Shown: positions 16,864 through 26,806 of the stretch, in pieces
Layout: each line of letters begins with the position of its first letter
Position numbering within the stretch: the stretch's first letter is position 1
Assembly: GCF_001468395.1 (NCBI RefSeq)
Contig: NZ_LNSG01000012.1
Coordinates: 28,431 to 92,430, forward strand
Reading direction: 5' to 3'
DNA: 64,000 bases
Source: Sphingopyxis sp. H073
GTDB lineage: Bacteria; Pseudomonadota; Alphaproteobacteria; Sphingomonadales; Sphingomonadaceae
The notes under the pieces: generated by a model
The model's database searches: none
Told to the model about the DNA's origin: nothing
Seen by the model: only the letters and a program-made list of their open reading frames with translations
Made by a program: the position numbers and the translations under genes

Positions 16864-19725
16864 ATGCGTAATTCTATCAGCCTCCGCCGCGGCGCCAGCA
16901 CCGTAGCGCTCGGCTTTGCCTTGACCGCCATGCTTTCGGGCACCGCGATGGCGCAGGACGGCGCCGCCGCGCCCGCCGACGAGGCCGCGTCCGACAGCGA
17001 CATCGTCGTCACCGGCTACAGCGCCAGCCTCCAGAGCGCCGTCAACGCGAAGAAGAATCGCGACCAGGTGGTCGAATCCATCTCGGCCGAGGATATCGGC
17101 AAGCTACCCGACGCGTCGATCGCCGAATCGATCGCGCGCCTGCCCGGCCTGACCTCGCAGCGTGTCTCGGGCCGTTCGAACTCGATTTCGATCCGCGGCT
17201 TTGCGCCGGACTTCTCGACGACCTTGCTCAACGGCCGCGAGCAAACCTCGACCGGCGACAATCGGGCGGTCGAGTATGACCAATATCCGTCCGAGGTCGT
17301 GAACCAGGTCCTCGTTTACAAGACGCCGATGGCCTCGATCGTCGGACAGGGGCTTTCGGGCACCGTCGACCTGCGCACCATTCGCCCGCTCGACTATGGC
17401 AAGCGGGCGATCTCGGTCGGGGTTCGCGGCACATGGGCCGACCTCGGCAAGCTGAACGCGGGTTCGAAGAAATACGGCTACCGTGTGAACGGCGTCTTCG
17501 TCGACCAGTTCGCCAACGACACGCTCGGCGTGGCGCTTTCGGCATCCTATGTCGACGAGCCCTACCAGATTCAGGAATTCAACGCCTGGGGTTATGCCGG
17601 CGGAGGCACCGCGGCGAGCCCGGTGGTGATCGGCGGCTCCAAAAGCTATGCGACCTCGACCCAGCTCACGCGCCTTGGCCTCCAAGGAACGGTGCAATGG
17701 CGGCCCACCCCCAATTTCACCTCGACGTTCGACGCCTTCTACTCGGACTTCAAGGATGACCAGATCAAGCGCGGAATCGAGCTTCCGCTCGGCTTCGACG
17801 TCAACAATGATCCCGCCAGCCCCAACGCCACCAAGCTGACGATCACCGATATCGATTCGAGCGGTCAGTTCGTGTTTGCGCGCGCCGGCCGCTTCTCGAA
17901 CGTCGAGGGCGTCGTGCGCAACGACGTGTTCGAGCGCAATGCAAAGCTCTACAGCTTCGGTTGGAACAACCGCTGGGAAGGCGACGACGGCTGGAATGTC
18001 ACGGCCGACATCAGCATGTCGAAAACCGACCGCAACGAACTGATCTTCGAAAGCAATGCCGGCACCGGGCGCGGCGCCGACGTCGGCGCGACCGACACGA
18101 TCGGTTTCACCAGCGACCGCAACGGGACCATCTTCAGCCCCACCCTCAACTATGGCGACTATAACCTGATCCAGCTGACCAGCCCCCTGGGTTGGGGCGG
18201 GGATCAGACGGGGGTCGACGGGCGCCGGATCCGCGGCGGCCAGGACGGCTATTACAACAACCGCATCATCAAGGACGAGCTCTGGCAATACCGCGTCGAA
18301 ATCGAACGCGAGCTGGAGGGCTTCCTTCGCTCGGTTCAGTTCGGGGTCAATTATACCGATCGCAAAAAGAGCCTGACCCCCGATGAAGCCTTCGTCGGCC
18401 TCGTCGCCAACACCGACGGGCTGACGAGCGTGCCGATCCCCGACCAATATCGCCTCGGCACGACCAACCTGTCGTACCTGGGGCTTGGTCCGGTGGTCAG
18501 CTACGATCCGCGCGACCTGCTCGCGGGCGGTATCTACCAGCTGGTGCCGAATCCCTACGGCGACGTCGTGGTCAAGGCCTATGACGTCTCCGAAAAGCTG
18601 ATGACCACCTATCTTCAGGCGAATATCGACCATGAAATGGGGTCATCGGTGCTGACCGGCAATTTCGGCGTCCAGGCGATCTTTACCGACCAGAATTCGA
18701 ACGGCGCGACGGCGTCGTTCGCGGGAACCAATCCGAACGGGTCGCCGAACATCGTCGGCATCCCGCGCCGCGAGAGCACCGATTATGTCGACGTGCTGCC
18801 CAGCCTGAACCTGTCGCTGCGCACAGCGAGCGATTTCGTGATCCGCGTCAGCGTGGCGCGCGAAATCATCCGTCCGCGCCTCGACGACCTAAAAGCCACG
18901 TTGAGCTATGGCACGACGGTCGGCGATCCGGGCAACATGGTCTGTCCGACGGGCCGCACCTGCGCCGTCGTCCGCGCCGGCGCGGGCAGCGCGGGCAATC
19001 CCGATCTCCGCCCGTGGCGCGCCAACGCCGCCGACCTGACGTTCGAGAAATATTTCGGATCGAAGGGCTATCTTGCGGTGCAGCTGTTCTACAAGGATCT
19101 GAAAAGCTACATTTACAACCAAGATACTCCGTTCGACTTCACCGGCTATCCGATCCAGGCACCGGGTAACGACGGCAACGGGCTGCCGATCATCGTCAAT
19201 TACATGGGCACGATCAACGCGCCCATCAACGGCAAGGGCGGCAAACTTTACGGTGTCGAACTTGCCGGCACCTTGCCGTTCGGCGAGATCGTATCGGCGC
19301 TCGACGGGTTCGGTGTGACCGGCGGCGCCTCCTACACCAAGACCAAGATCGCGCCCACGCCCGGCGCGCCTGCGGAGGATATCCCGGGCTATTCGAAGTG
19401 GGTCGCGAACGGTACGGCCTATTTCGAGAAATGGGGATTCAACTCGCGCGTCAGCGCCCGCTACCGCTCGAGCTTCATCGGCGAGGTGTCGGGCTTCGGT
19501 GGCGCTCGCGTGCGGCGCCGCGCCCGGCCCGAGACGATTATCGACGCACAGATCGGCTATGACTTCCAGCCGGGCAGTGCGCTCGAGGGCCTCTCGATCT
19601 TCGTCCAGGGCCAGAATCTTACCGACGAGCCGTTCGTCACCGATGATCCGCGCGATAGCCGGGCGGTTATCGACTATCAGACATATGGCCGCCGGTTCCT
19701 CGCGGGCGCCTCGTTCAAATTCTGA
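16864..19725 (+). CDS. TonB-dependent receptor for alpha-glucans
   Basis: About 953 residues. A signal peptide (ALGFALTAMLSGTAMAQ) precedes the TonB box-like SDIVVTGYSASLQSA, a plug domain (EDIGKLPDASIAESIARLPG ... ISIRGF ... LLNGREQ) and a 22-strand barrel ending in FLAGASFKF. The plug wording is that of the large receptor group of Xanthomonas, Caulobacter and sphingomonads used for carbohydrates. A frame open from 15553 was rejected because only the ATG at 16864 gives a signal peptide. It probably brings maltodextrins into the periplasm for the enzymes encoded downstream. Confidence 0.93.
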   Translation: MRNSISLRRGASTVALGFALTAMLSGTAMAQDGAAAPADEAASDSDIVVTGYSASLQSAVNAKKNRDQVVESISAEDIGKLPDASIAESIARLPGLTSQRVSGRSNSISIRGFAPDFSTTLLNGREQTSTGDNRAVEYDQYPSEVVNQVLVYKTPMASIVGQGLSGTVDLRTIRPLDYGKRAISVGVRGTWADLGKLNAGSKKYGYRVNGVFVDQFANDTLGVALSASYVDEPYQIQEFNAWGYAGGGTAASPVVIGGSKSYATSTQLTRLGLQGTVQWRPTPNFTSTFDAFYSDFKDDQIKRGIELPLGFDVNNDPASPNATKLTITDIDSSGQFVFARAGRFSNVEGVVRNDVFERNAKLYSFGWNNRWEGDDGWNVTADISMSKTDRNELIFESNAGTGRGADVGATDTIGFTSDRNGTIFSPTLNYGDYNLIQLTSPLGWGGDQTGVDGRRIRGGQDGYYNNRIIKDELWQYRVEIERELEGFLRSVQFGVNYTDRKKSLTPDEAFVGLVANTDGLTSVPIPDQYRLGTTNLSYLGLGPVVSYDPRDLLAGGIYQLVPNPYGDVVVKAYDVSEKLMTTYLQANIDHEMGSSVLTGNFGVQAIFTDQNSNGATASFAGTNPNGSPNIVGIPRRESTDYVDVLPSLNLSLRTASDFVIRVSVAREIIRPRLDDLKATLSYGTTVGDPGNMVCPTGRTCAVVRAGAGSAGNPDLRPWRANAADLTFEKYFGSKGYLAVQLFYKDLKSYIYNQDTPFDFTGYPIQAPGNDGNGLPIIVNYMGTINAPINGKGGKLYGVELAGTLPFGEIVSALDGFGVTGGASYTKTKIAPTPGAPAEDIPGYSKWVANGTAYFEKWGFNSRVSARYRSSFIGEVSGFGGARVRRRARPETIIDAQIGYDFQPGSALEGLSIFVQGQNLTDEPFVTDDPRDSRAVIDYQTYGRRFLAGASFKF

Positions 19726-19738
19726 ACCCTCCCTGGGT

Positions 19739-19764
19739 GGGAGCGGCAGGGTCGCGCCGCTCCC
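19739..19764 (+). terminator. Terminator-like hairpin between the receptor and the rest of the train
   Basis: A 9-bp stem GGGAGCGGC/GCCGCTCCC with an 8-base loop is followed by ATCATTTTGTT. The U-tract is interrupted, so it may act as a partial terminator or RNA-stabilising end that gives the receptor more mRNA than the downstream enzymes (inference). Confidence 0.6.
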
Positions 19765-19809
19765 ATCATTTTGTTGCGCCGCCGGGGCGGCGCTGGTCAA
19801 AGGATCGCC

Positions 19810-21306
19810 ATGCGGTTGATGATCATCGGGGGCGGGACGGCAGGCTGGATGGCGGCCGCCTGCCTGCGGCGGTTCCTGCCGCGCGACTGGTCGGTGCGGC
19901 TGGTCGAGTCCGATGAAATCGGAACGGTCGGCGTCGGCGAGGCGACGATCCCCCAAATCCGGCTTTTCAACGATGCGCTCGGCATCGACGAAGATGAATT
20001 TCTGGCGGCGACGCAGGGAACGATCAAGCTCGGGATCGAGTTTCGCGACTGGACGCGCGTCGGCCATCGCTACATGCACGCTTTCGGGGCGATAGGCCGC
20101 GGTCTGGGGCTGGTCGATTTCCACCATTATTGGCTGCGCGCGCGCGCCGCGGGACTGGCCGAAAGTCTGGACCATTATTCGCTGAACGAGCGGGCGGCGC
20201 GCGCGCGCCGGATGCAGCGGGGCGCGCCCCGCACATCGCGCTACCTCCTCGAAATGCCCTATGCCTACCACTTCGATGCAGCGCTGTACGCGGCCTTCCT
20301 CAGGCGCCGCGCCGAGGCGGGCGGCGTCGAGCGCATCGAAGGCAGGATCGGCGAGGTGCGCCTTGATCCGCAGCGCGGCGACGTCGCCGGCGTGACGCTG
20401 GACGACGGACGGCGGTTCGACGGCGATTTCTTTATCGACTGCTCTGGCTTTCGCGGATTGCTGATCGAGGGCGCGCTGGCGAGCGGGTACGAAGATTGGT
20501 CGCGCTGGCTGCTTAACGATCGCGCTGTGGCGGTGCCCTGCGCCCACGGTACGGTGCCGCAGCTTCCGTGGACCGGCGCCACGGCACGCGATGCCGGCTG
20601 GCAATGGCGCATTCCGCTCCAGCACCGCATCGGCAACGGCTATGTCTATTGCTCGGCGCATATCGGCGACGATGCTGCCCTGGATACGCTGCTCTCCGAT
20701 CTCGACGGCGCGGCGCAGGCGGAGCCCAACCAGCTGCGTTTCGTCAGCGGCAAGCGACGGCGGATGTGGAACCGCAATGTCGTGGCGCTCGGCCTTGCGA
20801 GCGGTTTCATGGAACCGCTGGAATCGACGAGCATCCACCTTGTTCAGGCTGGAATTTCGCGGCTCGTCAAAATGCTCCCGTCAGGCGCCGCCGACCCTGC
20901 GGTCGCCGCGGAATTCAATCGGCAGAGCGACTTCGAATGGGAGCGTATCCGCGATTTCATCATTCTTCATTTCAAGGCGACCGAGCGGCAGGACACGCCC
21001 TATTGGCGGGACCGGGCGGAAATGGACGTTCCCGACACCCTTGCAGCCAAAATCGACCTCTTCCGCGCGCAAGGCCTGATCTTCCGCGAACATGAAGAGC
21101 TTTTCACCGAATCGGGATGGCTGCAGGTGCTGGTCGGACAAGCGGTCGAGCCCCTGCGCTGGCATCCGCTTGCCGACAGTCTCGAACCGGCCGAGCTAGC
21201 GCAATTTATAGCCGGCATCTCGCTGACGATCGAGCGCGAAGTCGCGCAGATGGAAAATTACGACGCCTTCCTTGCCGCGGCGCGTCCCGCAGGAGTTGCT
21301 GCATGA
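19810..21306 (+). CDS. Flavin-dependent tryptophan-halogenase-family protein 1
   Basis: About 498 residues. The N-terminal FAD-binding motif is MIIGGGTAGWMAAACL, a lysine sits in GTIKLGIEF (near 73) where the catalytic Lys of PrnA lies, and the WxWxIP family motif reads WQWRIP (near 264). Both halogenase hallmarks are therefore kept. GFMEPLESTSIHLVQ is the usual C-terminal signature. Family members in TonB-receptor glycan loci have no established substrate, so actual halogenation here is uncertain. No flavin reductase gene is adjacent. The start was taken at 19810 because of an AAAGGA ribosome-binding site. The next gene overlaps by ATGA. Confidence 0.87.
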   Translation: MRLMIIGGGTAGWMAAACLRRFLPRDWSVRLVESDEIGTVGVGEATIPQIRLFNDALGIDEDEFLAATQGTIKLGIEFRDWTRVGHRYMHAFGAIGRGLGLVDFHHYWLRARAAGLAESLDHYSLNERAARARRMQRGAPRTSRYLLEMPYAYHFDAALYAAFLRRRAEAGGVERIEGRIGEVRLDPQRGDVAGVTLDDGRRFDGDFFIDCSGFRGLLIEGALASGYEDWSRWLLNDRAVAVPCAHGTVPQLPWTGATARDAGWQWRIPLQHRIGNGYVYCSAHIGDDAALDTLLSDLDGAAQAEPNQLRFVSGKRRRMWNRNVVALGLASGFMEPLESTSIHLVQAGISRLVKMLPSGAADPAVAAEFNRQSDFEWERIRDFIILHFKATERQDTPYWRDRAEMDVPDTLAAKIDLFRAQGLIFREHEELFTESGWLQVLVGQAVEPLRWHPLADSLEPAELAQFIAGISLTIEREVAQMENYDAFLAAARPAGVAA

Positions 21307-23105
21307 TCCGTTGGTTCGTTCCGTTCGCGATGCTTGTCGCTTCGCTTCCCGCACCGGCGGCTGCGGAAGATGCGCGCTCGCGTCCCGTCTCCGACGACAT
21401 CATCTATTTCGTGCTGCCCGACCGTTTCGAAAATGGCGACCGGTCGAACGATCGCGGCGGGCTGAAAGGCGATCGTCTTGCGACCGGTTATGATCCGACC
21501 GCGAAGGGATTTTATCATGGCGGCGATCTTGCCGGGCTTACGCGACGGCTCGATTATATCGAGGGTCTCGGCGCCACCGCGATCTGGTTCGCGCCGATTT
21601 TCCGCAACAAGCCGGTGCAGGGACCGAAAGGCGACGAAAGCGCTGGTTATCATGGCTATTGGGTCACCGATTTCACGAGCGTAGACCCGCATTTCGGCTC
21701 CAATGCCGAGTTCAAAGCCTTCGTCGACGCCGCTCATGCGCGCGGGATGAAGGTCTATATGGACATTATCACCAACCACACGGCCGATGTTATCCAGTAT
21801 CGCGATGGCGATGCGTCGAGCTATCGTTACCGCAGCCTCGCCGACTATCCCTTTGCGCGGCGTGGAGGGGTCGACGGACCGGCGATTAATCCCGGTTTCG
21901 CAGGTGACCGCGATCCGAGCCCCGATAACTGGTCGAAGCTCGTGGACCCCTCTTTCGCCTATCAGCCGTTCGTCCCGAAGGGCGAGGAACACAGCAAGGC
22001 CCCCGCGTGGCTCAACGATCCGGTCTATTATCATAATCGTGGCAACAGCGACTGGGTCGGCGAGTCCGCCCTCTACGGTGATTTTGCAGGACTCGACGAT
22101 CTGGCGACCGAGAATCCCGAAGTCATTAAGGGCTTTATCGAAATATACGGACGGTGGATCGACGAGTTCGGCATCGACGGCTTTCGCATCGATACCGCCA
22201 AGCATGTGAATCCGGAATTCTGGCAAGCCTTCGTCCCCGCGATGCAGGCGCGTGCGCGGGCCCGCGGAATTCCCAATTTCCATATCTTCGGGGAAATCTA
22301 CATCGACGCGCTCGATCCCGGTGCGCTGGCGGCCTATACGCATTCCGCCGGACTTCCTGCGGTGCTCGATTTCGCCTTCGCCCGGGCCGCGATCGACGCG
22401 GCGAGCGGAACGAAGGGGACCGACCAATTTGCCCGCCTGTTCGACGGCGACATCCTCTACAAGGGCGGCGCGCGCGCCGCGCTGACATTGCCGACCTTCC
22501 TCGGCAATCATGACATGGGCCGTGTCGCGACCTTCGTGAAACAGGCAAACCCCGAAGCGGACGAGGCAGAGCTTCTGGCCCGCGTCAAGCTCGCGCACAG
22601 CATGCTACTCACCCTGCGCGGCATCCCCACCATCTACTATGGCGACGAGCAGGGCTTCCTGTCGGACGGCAACGACCAGCTCGCGCGCGAAGACATGTTC
22701 GCCTCGAAAGTCGCCGTCTACAACGATAATGATCTCGTCGGCAGCAACGCCACCACCGCGACCGCGAACTTCGACGCCAGCCATCCGCTGTATCGCCATA
22801 TCGCGGCGCTCAGTGCTATTCGCCGGCACACACCGGCCCTCATGCGCGGATCCACGACGGTGCGGGCCTTCTCGGACAAGGCCGGTCTGTTAGCCGTGTC
22901 GCGCTTCGATCCCGACACCGGCCGCGAGGTCGTGCTCGCCTTCAATACGTCTGCAACGCAATTGTCCGCTAACATCGCGGTCGATATGAAAAGCCGGGCC
23001 TTCGAGGCGCTTTCAGGCAATTGTCCGGCAGCCTCCGCCGCGCCCGGCACCCTTGCCATCACCGTCCCGGCCTTCGGCACCTTGATCTGCCAGGCCGGCG
23101 AATAA
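21303..23105 (+). CDS. Secreted GH13 alpha-amylase-family glycosidase
   Basis: About 600 residues with a signal peptide (MIRWFVPFAMLVASLPAPAAAE), so periplasmic. The GH13 regions are in order: DIITNH (region I), GFRIDTAKH with the nucleophile Asp (near 296), IFGEIY with the acid/base Glu (near 329) and FLGNHD with the third Asp (near 402). A beta-sandwich-like C-terminal domain follows. It would cut alpha-1,4-glucans or cyclodextrins to short maltooligosaccharides. The exact specificity (amylase, neopullulanase or cyclomaltodextrinase) cannot be told from the motifs. The ATG at 21303 overlaps the halogenase stop. Confidence 0.91.
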   Translation: MIRWFVPFAMLVASLPAPAAAEDARSRPVSDDIIYFVLPDRFENGDRSNDRGGLKGDRLATGYDPTAKGFYHGGDLAGLTRRLDYIEGLGATAIWFAPIFRNKPVQGPKGDESAGYHGYWVTDFTSVDPHFGSNAEFKAFVDAAHARGMKVYMDIITNHTADVIQYRDGDASSYRYRSLADYPFARRGGVDGPAINPGFAGDRDPSPDNWSKLVDPSFAYQPFVPKGEEHSKAPAWLNDPVYYHNRGNSDWVGESALYGDFAGLDDLATENPEVIKGFIEIYGRWIDEFGIDGFRIDTAKHVNPEFWQAFVPAMQARARARGIPNFHIFGEIYIDALDPGALAAYTHSAGLPAVLDFAFARAAIDAASGTKGTDQFARLFDGDILYKGGARAALTLPTFLGNHDMGRVATFVKQANPEADEAELLARVKLAHSMLLTLRGIPTIYYGDEQGFLSDGNDQLAREDMFASKVAVYNDNDLVGSNATTATANFDASHPLYRHIAALSAIRRHTPALMRGSTTVRAFSDKAGLLAVSRFDPDTGREVVLAFNTSATQLSANIAVDMKSRAFEALSGNCPAASAAPGTLAITVPAFGTLICQAGE

Positions 23106-23117
23106 GCGAAAACAACA

Positions 23118-24764
23118 GTGACGATAAACCAGCCCCTCGCAAAAGACCCGCATAGCTGTACCGAAGCCTCTCCGCCTTGGTGGAAGGGTGCCGTCATATA
23201 TCAGGTCTATCCGCGTAGCTTCGCCGATTCGAACGGCGACGGGGTTGGGGACCTTGCCGGCATTACTGCCCGGCTCGACTATATCGCGTCCCTCGGTGTC
23301 GATGCGATCTGGCTTTCTCCCTTCTACCCTTCGCCGATGGACGACTTCGGATATGATATTTCCGACTATCGCGGCGTCGATCCGATTTTCGGGACTCTCG
23401 ACGATTTCGATGCACTCATCGCCCGCGCGCACGCGCTTGGTCTGAAGGTAACCACCGACCTGGTTTTTGCCCACACGTCGGATCGCCATGCCTGGTTCGC
23501 CGAAAGCCGCACGAGCCGCGAGAATTCGAAGGCCGAATGGTATGTTTGGGCGGACGCGCGGCCCGACGGTACGCCGCCGACCAACTGGCAGTCGGTGTTC
23601 GGGGGCCCCGCCTGGACGTGGGACGCGCGCCGCGGCCAATATTATCTCCATAATTTCCTAGGCTCGCAGCCGCAGCTCAACGGGCATAACCCCGACGTGC
23701 AACAGGCCCTGCTCGACGTCGTGCAATTCTGGCTCGACCGGGGGGTCGACGGCTTTCGTATCGACGCGATCAATTTCGCGATGCACGATCCCGAACTTCG
23801 CGACAATCCGCCGGCGGCGCCCTCGAACAAGGTCCGGACGCGGCCCTTCGATTTCCAGCAAAAAATCTACAACCAGTCGCACCCCGACATCCCGTTGTTT
23901 CTCGAACGGATTCGGGCGCTTACCGATCGCTATGCCGACAGGTTCACTGTTGCGGAGGTCGGCGGCGACGACGCGGTGCGCGAGATGCGGCAGTTTACCG
24001 CCGGCGGGCACCGGCTCAACAGCGCCTATGGCTTCGATTTCCTCTATGCGGACCAGCTGACCCCGAAGCTCGTTCGCGAGGCGGCGGAGCAATGGCCCGA
24101 TGCGCCCGGGACCGGCTGGCCAAGCTGGGCCTTCGAAAATCACGATGCGCCGCGAGCTCTCTCCCGCTGGACTCCGCCCGGCACCGACCGCGCGGCCTAT
24201 GCGCGAATGAAGATGGCGCTGCTTTGTGCGCTGCGCGGCAACATCATCATTTACAACGGCGAGGAATTGGGACTGGACCAGGTCGACATACCTTTCGAAC
24301 TGATCAAGGATCCCGAGGCTCTCAAGAATTGGCCGCTTACCTTGTCGCGCGACGGCGCGCGCACGCCGCTCCCGTGGGAGGGCGGCACGGCCCATGCGGG
24401 CTTTTCCAGCGCTGAGCCTTGGTTGCCGCTGGGCGCGGCACATGCGGCGCTCGCGGTCGACCGGCAAGAGGATGATCCGGCCTCGCTGCTGCATCTGACG
24501 CGTCGACTTGTGGCGCTGCGCGCCGGGTACCCGGCCCTCCGCGCGGGCGATAACCGGAACTGGATAACCGAGGGCGATCTGCTCGCCTTTGACCGAATTG
24601 CCAGGAACGATCACCTTCGCTGCCTCTTCAATCTTGGAAATGGAACAATCGACATTTCCGGGCACGCGGGTGTCGGCACGCCGGTCGTGGCGCTCAACGG
24701 AGCCACCATCGATTGTCTGCCGCCCTGCGGCGCGCTCTGGCTGAACGTCCAAGGAGATATGTGA
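23118..24764 (+). CDS. GH13 alpha-glucosidase
   Basis: 548 residues without a clear signal peptide. It begins with GTG (GTG ACG ATA AAC) 12 bases after the previous stop. Motifs are WWKGAVIYQVYPRSFADSNG, LVFAHTS at the region I position (the usual Asn-His is altered to Ala-His), GFRIDAINF (nucleophile Asp near 214), VAEVGGDD (Glu near 278) and FENHD (Asp near 340). These are typical of oligo-1,6-glucosidase/alpha-glucosidase enzymes that split maltose and isomaltose. With the transporter it probably completes cytoplasmic breakdown to glucose. Confidence 0.91.
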   Translation: MTINQPLAKDPHSCTEASPPWWKGAVIYQVYPRSFADSNGDGVGDLAGITARLDYIASLGVDAIWLSPFYPSPMDDFGYDISDYRGVDPIFGTLDDFDALIARAHALGLKVTTDLVFAHTSDRHAWFAESRTSRENSKAEWYVWADARPDGTPPTNWQSVFGGPAWTWDARRGQYYLHNFLGSQPQLNGHNPDVQQALLDVVQFWLDRGVDGFRIDAINFAMHDPELRDNPPAAPSNKVRTRPFDFQQKIYNQSHPDIPLFLERIRALTDRYADRFTVAEVGGDDAVREMRQFTAGGHRLNSAYGFDFLYADQLTPKLVREAAEQWPDAPGTGWPSWAFENHDAPRALSRWTPPGTDRAAYARMKMALLCALRGNIIIYNGEELGLDQVDIPFELIKDPEALKNWPLTLSRDGARTPLPWEGGTAHAGFSSAEPWLPLGAAHAALAVDRQEDDPASLLHLTRRLVALRAGYPALRAGDNRNWITEGDLLAFDRIARNDHLRCLFNLGNGTIDISGHAGVGTPVVALNGATIDCLPPCGALWLNVQGDM

Positions 24765-26806
24765 TGCGCCGTCTGGCTCTGGCCGCCTTTGTTTCGTTCG
24801 CCCCGGTTCCCCTCCTCGCCCAGCCGGCGCCGGCGACGCAAACCGCCACCTCGCCCGACGGCAGCATCGTTCTGACGGTGTCCACCGACGGCGACCAGCG
24901 ACCGACATGGTCGCTGTCGCGGCGGGGCAAGCTGCTCATCGCGCCCTCGAAACTCGGGTTCATCCTGACGGACGGCATCGGATTGCAACGCGGCTTCTCG
25001 ATCGTCGACAGCGAGCGCAAGCGTTCCGATACGCGTTGGGAGCAACCGTGGGGCGAACGCCGCTTCATCCGCGATGTGCACAACGAACTGCTGGTCCGGT
25101 TCCGGCAAGACGAGAGCTGGGGCGGCCACGCGATGAACCTTCGCTTCCGGCTTTTCGACGACGGCATCGGCTTCCGCTACGAGTTGCCCGAACAACCCGG
25201 CTTCAAGACAGCGCATATCGCCGACGAATTCACCGAGTTCGACATCGTACCCCAAGGGACGGCCTGGTGGATTACCGGCGGCGAATGGAACCGCTATGAG
25301 CAGGTCTACCAGAAAACGCCGATCGACGCCGTCGCCACGGCGCACACGCCGTTGACCATGCGCCTCGACGACGGGACGCATCTCGCCTTTCACGAGGCCG
25401 CGCTGGTCGACTATGCGGGCATGTGGCTCAAGCGCGCTGAAGGGCAGAAGTTTCGCGCCACCCTGTCGCCGTCGTCGCGCGGACCGCGCGTCACGCGCGA
25501 TCTGCCCTTCGCGACGCCATGGCGGACGATCAGGATCGCGGATTCGGCGGCGGGTCTCGTCGAAAACGACCTCGAACTGAACCTGAACGAGCCGAACAAG
25601 CTCGGGGACGTCAGTTGGGTGAAGCCGATGAAATATGTCGGGATCTGGTGGGGCATGATCCGCGGGGACTGGAGCTGGGCCGAGGGGCCGAAGCACGGCG
25701 CCACGACCCAGAGGACCAAGGACTATATCGATTTTGCCGCGAAACACGGGTTCGGCGGAGTTCTGGTCGAAGGCTGGAACAAGGGCTGGGACGGAAACTG
25801 GTTCGGCCATGGCGACAAATTCAGCTTTACCCAGCCGACCGCGGACTTCGACCTCGCGGCGGTGACCGATTATGCGAAGCGCAAGGGCGTGACGCTGATC
25901 GGTCATCATGAGACGGGCGGAAACATAGCCGTTTATGAGGCGCAGCTCGAAGATGCGATGAAGCTGTATGGAAAGCTCGGCGTCAAAGCCGTGAAGACCG
26001 GTTATGTGGCCGACGCGGGCGGGATTATCGCACCCGGCGATGCGCCAGGCGAAACCCGCATGGAGTGGCACGACGGCCAGCGGCAGGTCGAACATCATCT
26101 CAAGGTCGTCGAGACGGCGGCCCGGTACAAGATCGCGGTCAACCCTCACGAACCCGTGAAGGACACCGGCCTTCGCCGCACGTACCCGAACTGGGTCGCG
26201 CGCGAAGGTGCGCGAGGCATGGAATATAACGCCTGGGGCGCCTTCGCCAACGGCCCCGATCACGAGCCGACGCTGGTGTACACGCGCATGCTATCCGGAC
26301 CGATGGATTTCACCCCCGGCGTGCTCAGCCTCGAGGGCGCAAACAAGGCGCCGCTGGCCTCGACGCTTGCGAAGCAGCTTGGGCTCTACCTTGCGATATA
26401 TTCTCCCATCCAGATGGCCGCGGACTTCATCGAAAACCTCGAGGCGCATCCGCGCGAACTCGACTTCATTTCCAAAGTCCCTGCCGATTGGTCCGAGAGC
26501 AAATTGATTGCCGGAGAAGTCGGCGACTATGCGATCTTTGCCCGCAAGGACCGCGCAAGCGCCGACTGGTATGTCGGCGGCGTCAACGATGCGACCGAGC
26601 GGACGCTGTCGCTGCGGTTCGACTTCCTCGATCCCGGCAAGACCTATACGGCAACCATCTACAAGGATGGCGAAGGCGCAACCTATCTCACCGACGCCCG
26701 GCACCGCATCGCCTATGACAATATCCGGGTGAAAAAGGGCGACACGTACCGCCTGTGGCTCGCTCCGGGCGGGGGAGCGGCCATGCGCCTGCATCCCGGA
26801 CGATGA
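24764..26806 (+). CDS. GH97 glycoside hydrolase (SusB-like alpha-glucosidase)
   Basis: About 680 residues with a signal peptide (LALAAFVSFAPVPLLAQ). It has an N-terminal beta-sandwich, a central barrel (GFGGVLVEGWNKGWDGNW) and a C-terminal sandwich. Candidate catalytic glutamates lie in GHHETGG (near 381), NPHEPVKDTG (near 463) and REGARGMEYNAWG (near 485), matching the Glu set of inverting SusB-type enzymes. It probably trims maltooligosaccharides in the periplasm. AAGGAGAT precedes the ATG, which shares one base with the GH13 stop (TGATG). Confidence 0.92.
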   Translation: MRRLALAAFVSFAPVPLLAQPAPATQTATSPDGSIVLTVSTDGDQRPTWSLSRRGKLLIAPSKLGFILTDGIGLQRGFSIVDSERKRSDTRWEQPWGERRFIRDVHNELLVRFRQDESWGGHAMNLRFRLFDDGIGFRYELPEQPGFKTAHIADEFTEFDIVPQGTAWWITGGEWNRYEQVYQKTPIDAVATAHTPLTMRLDDGTHLAFHEAALVDYAGMWLKRAEGQKFRATLSPSSRGPRVTRDLPFATPWRTIRIADSAAGLVENDLELNLNEPNKLGDVSWVKPMKYVGIWWGMIRGDWSWAEGPKHGATTQRTKDYIDFAAKHGFGGVLVEGWNKGWDGNWFGHGDKFSFTQPTADFDLAAVTDYAKRKGVTLIGHHETGGNIAVYEAQLEDAMKLYGKLGVKAVKTGYVADAGGIIAPGDAPGETRMEWHDGQRQVEHHLKVVETAARYKIAVNPHEPVKDTGLRRTYPNWVAREGARGMEYNAWGAFANGPDHEPTLVYTRMLSGPMDFTPGVLSLEGANKAPLASTLAKQLGLYLAIYSPIQMAADFIENLEAHPRELDFISKVPADWSESKLIAGEVGDYAIFARKDRASADWYVGGVNDATERTLSLRFDFLDPGKTYTATIYKDGEGATYLTDARHRIAYDNIRVKKGDTYRLWLAPGGGAAMRLHPGR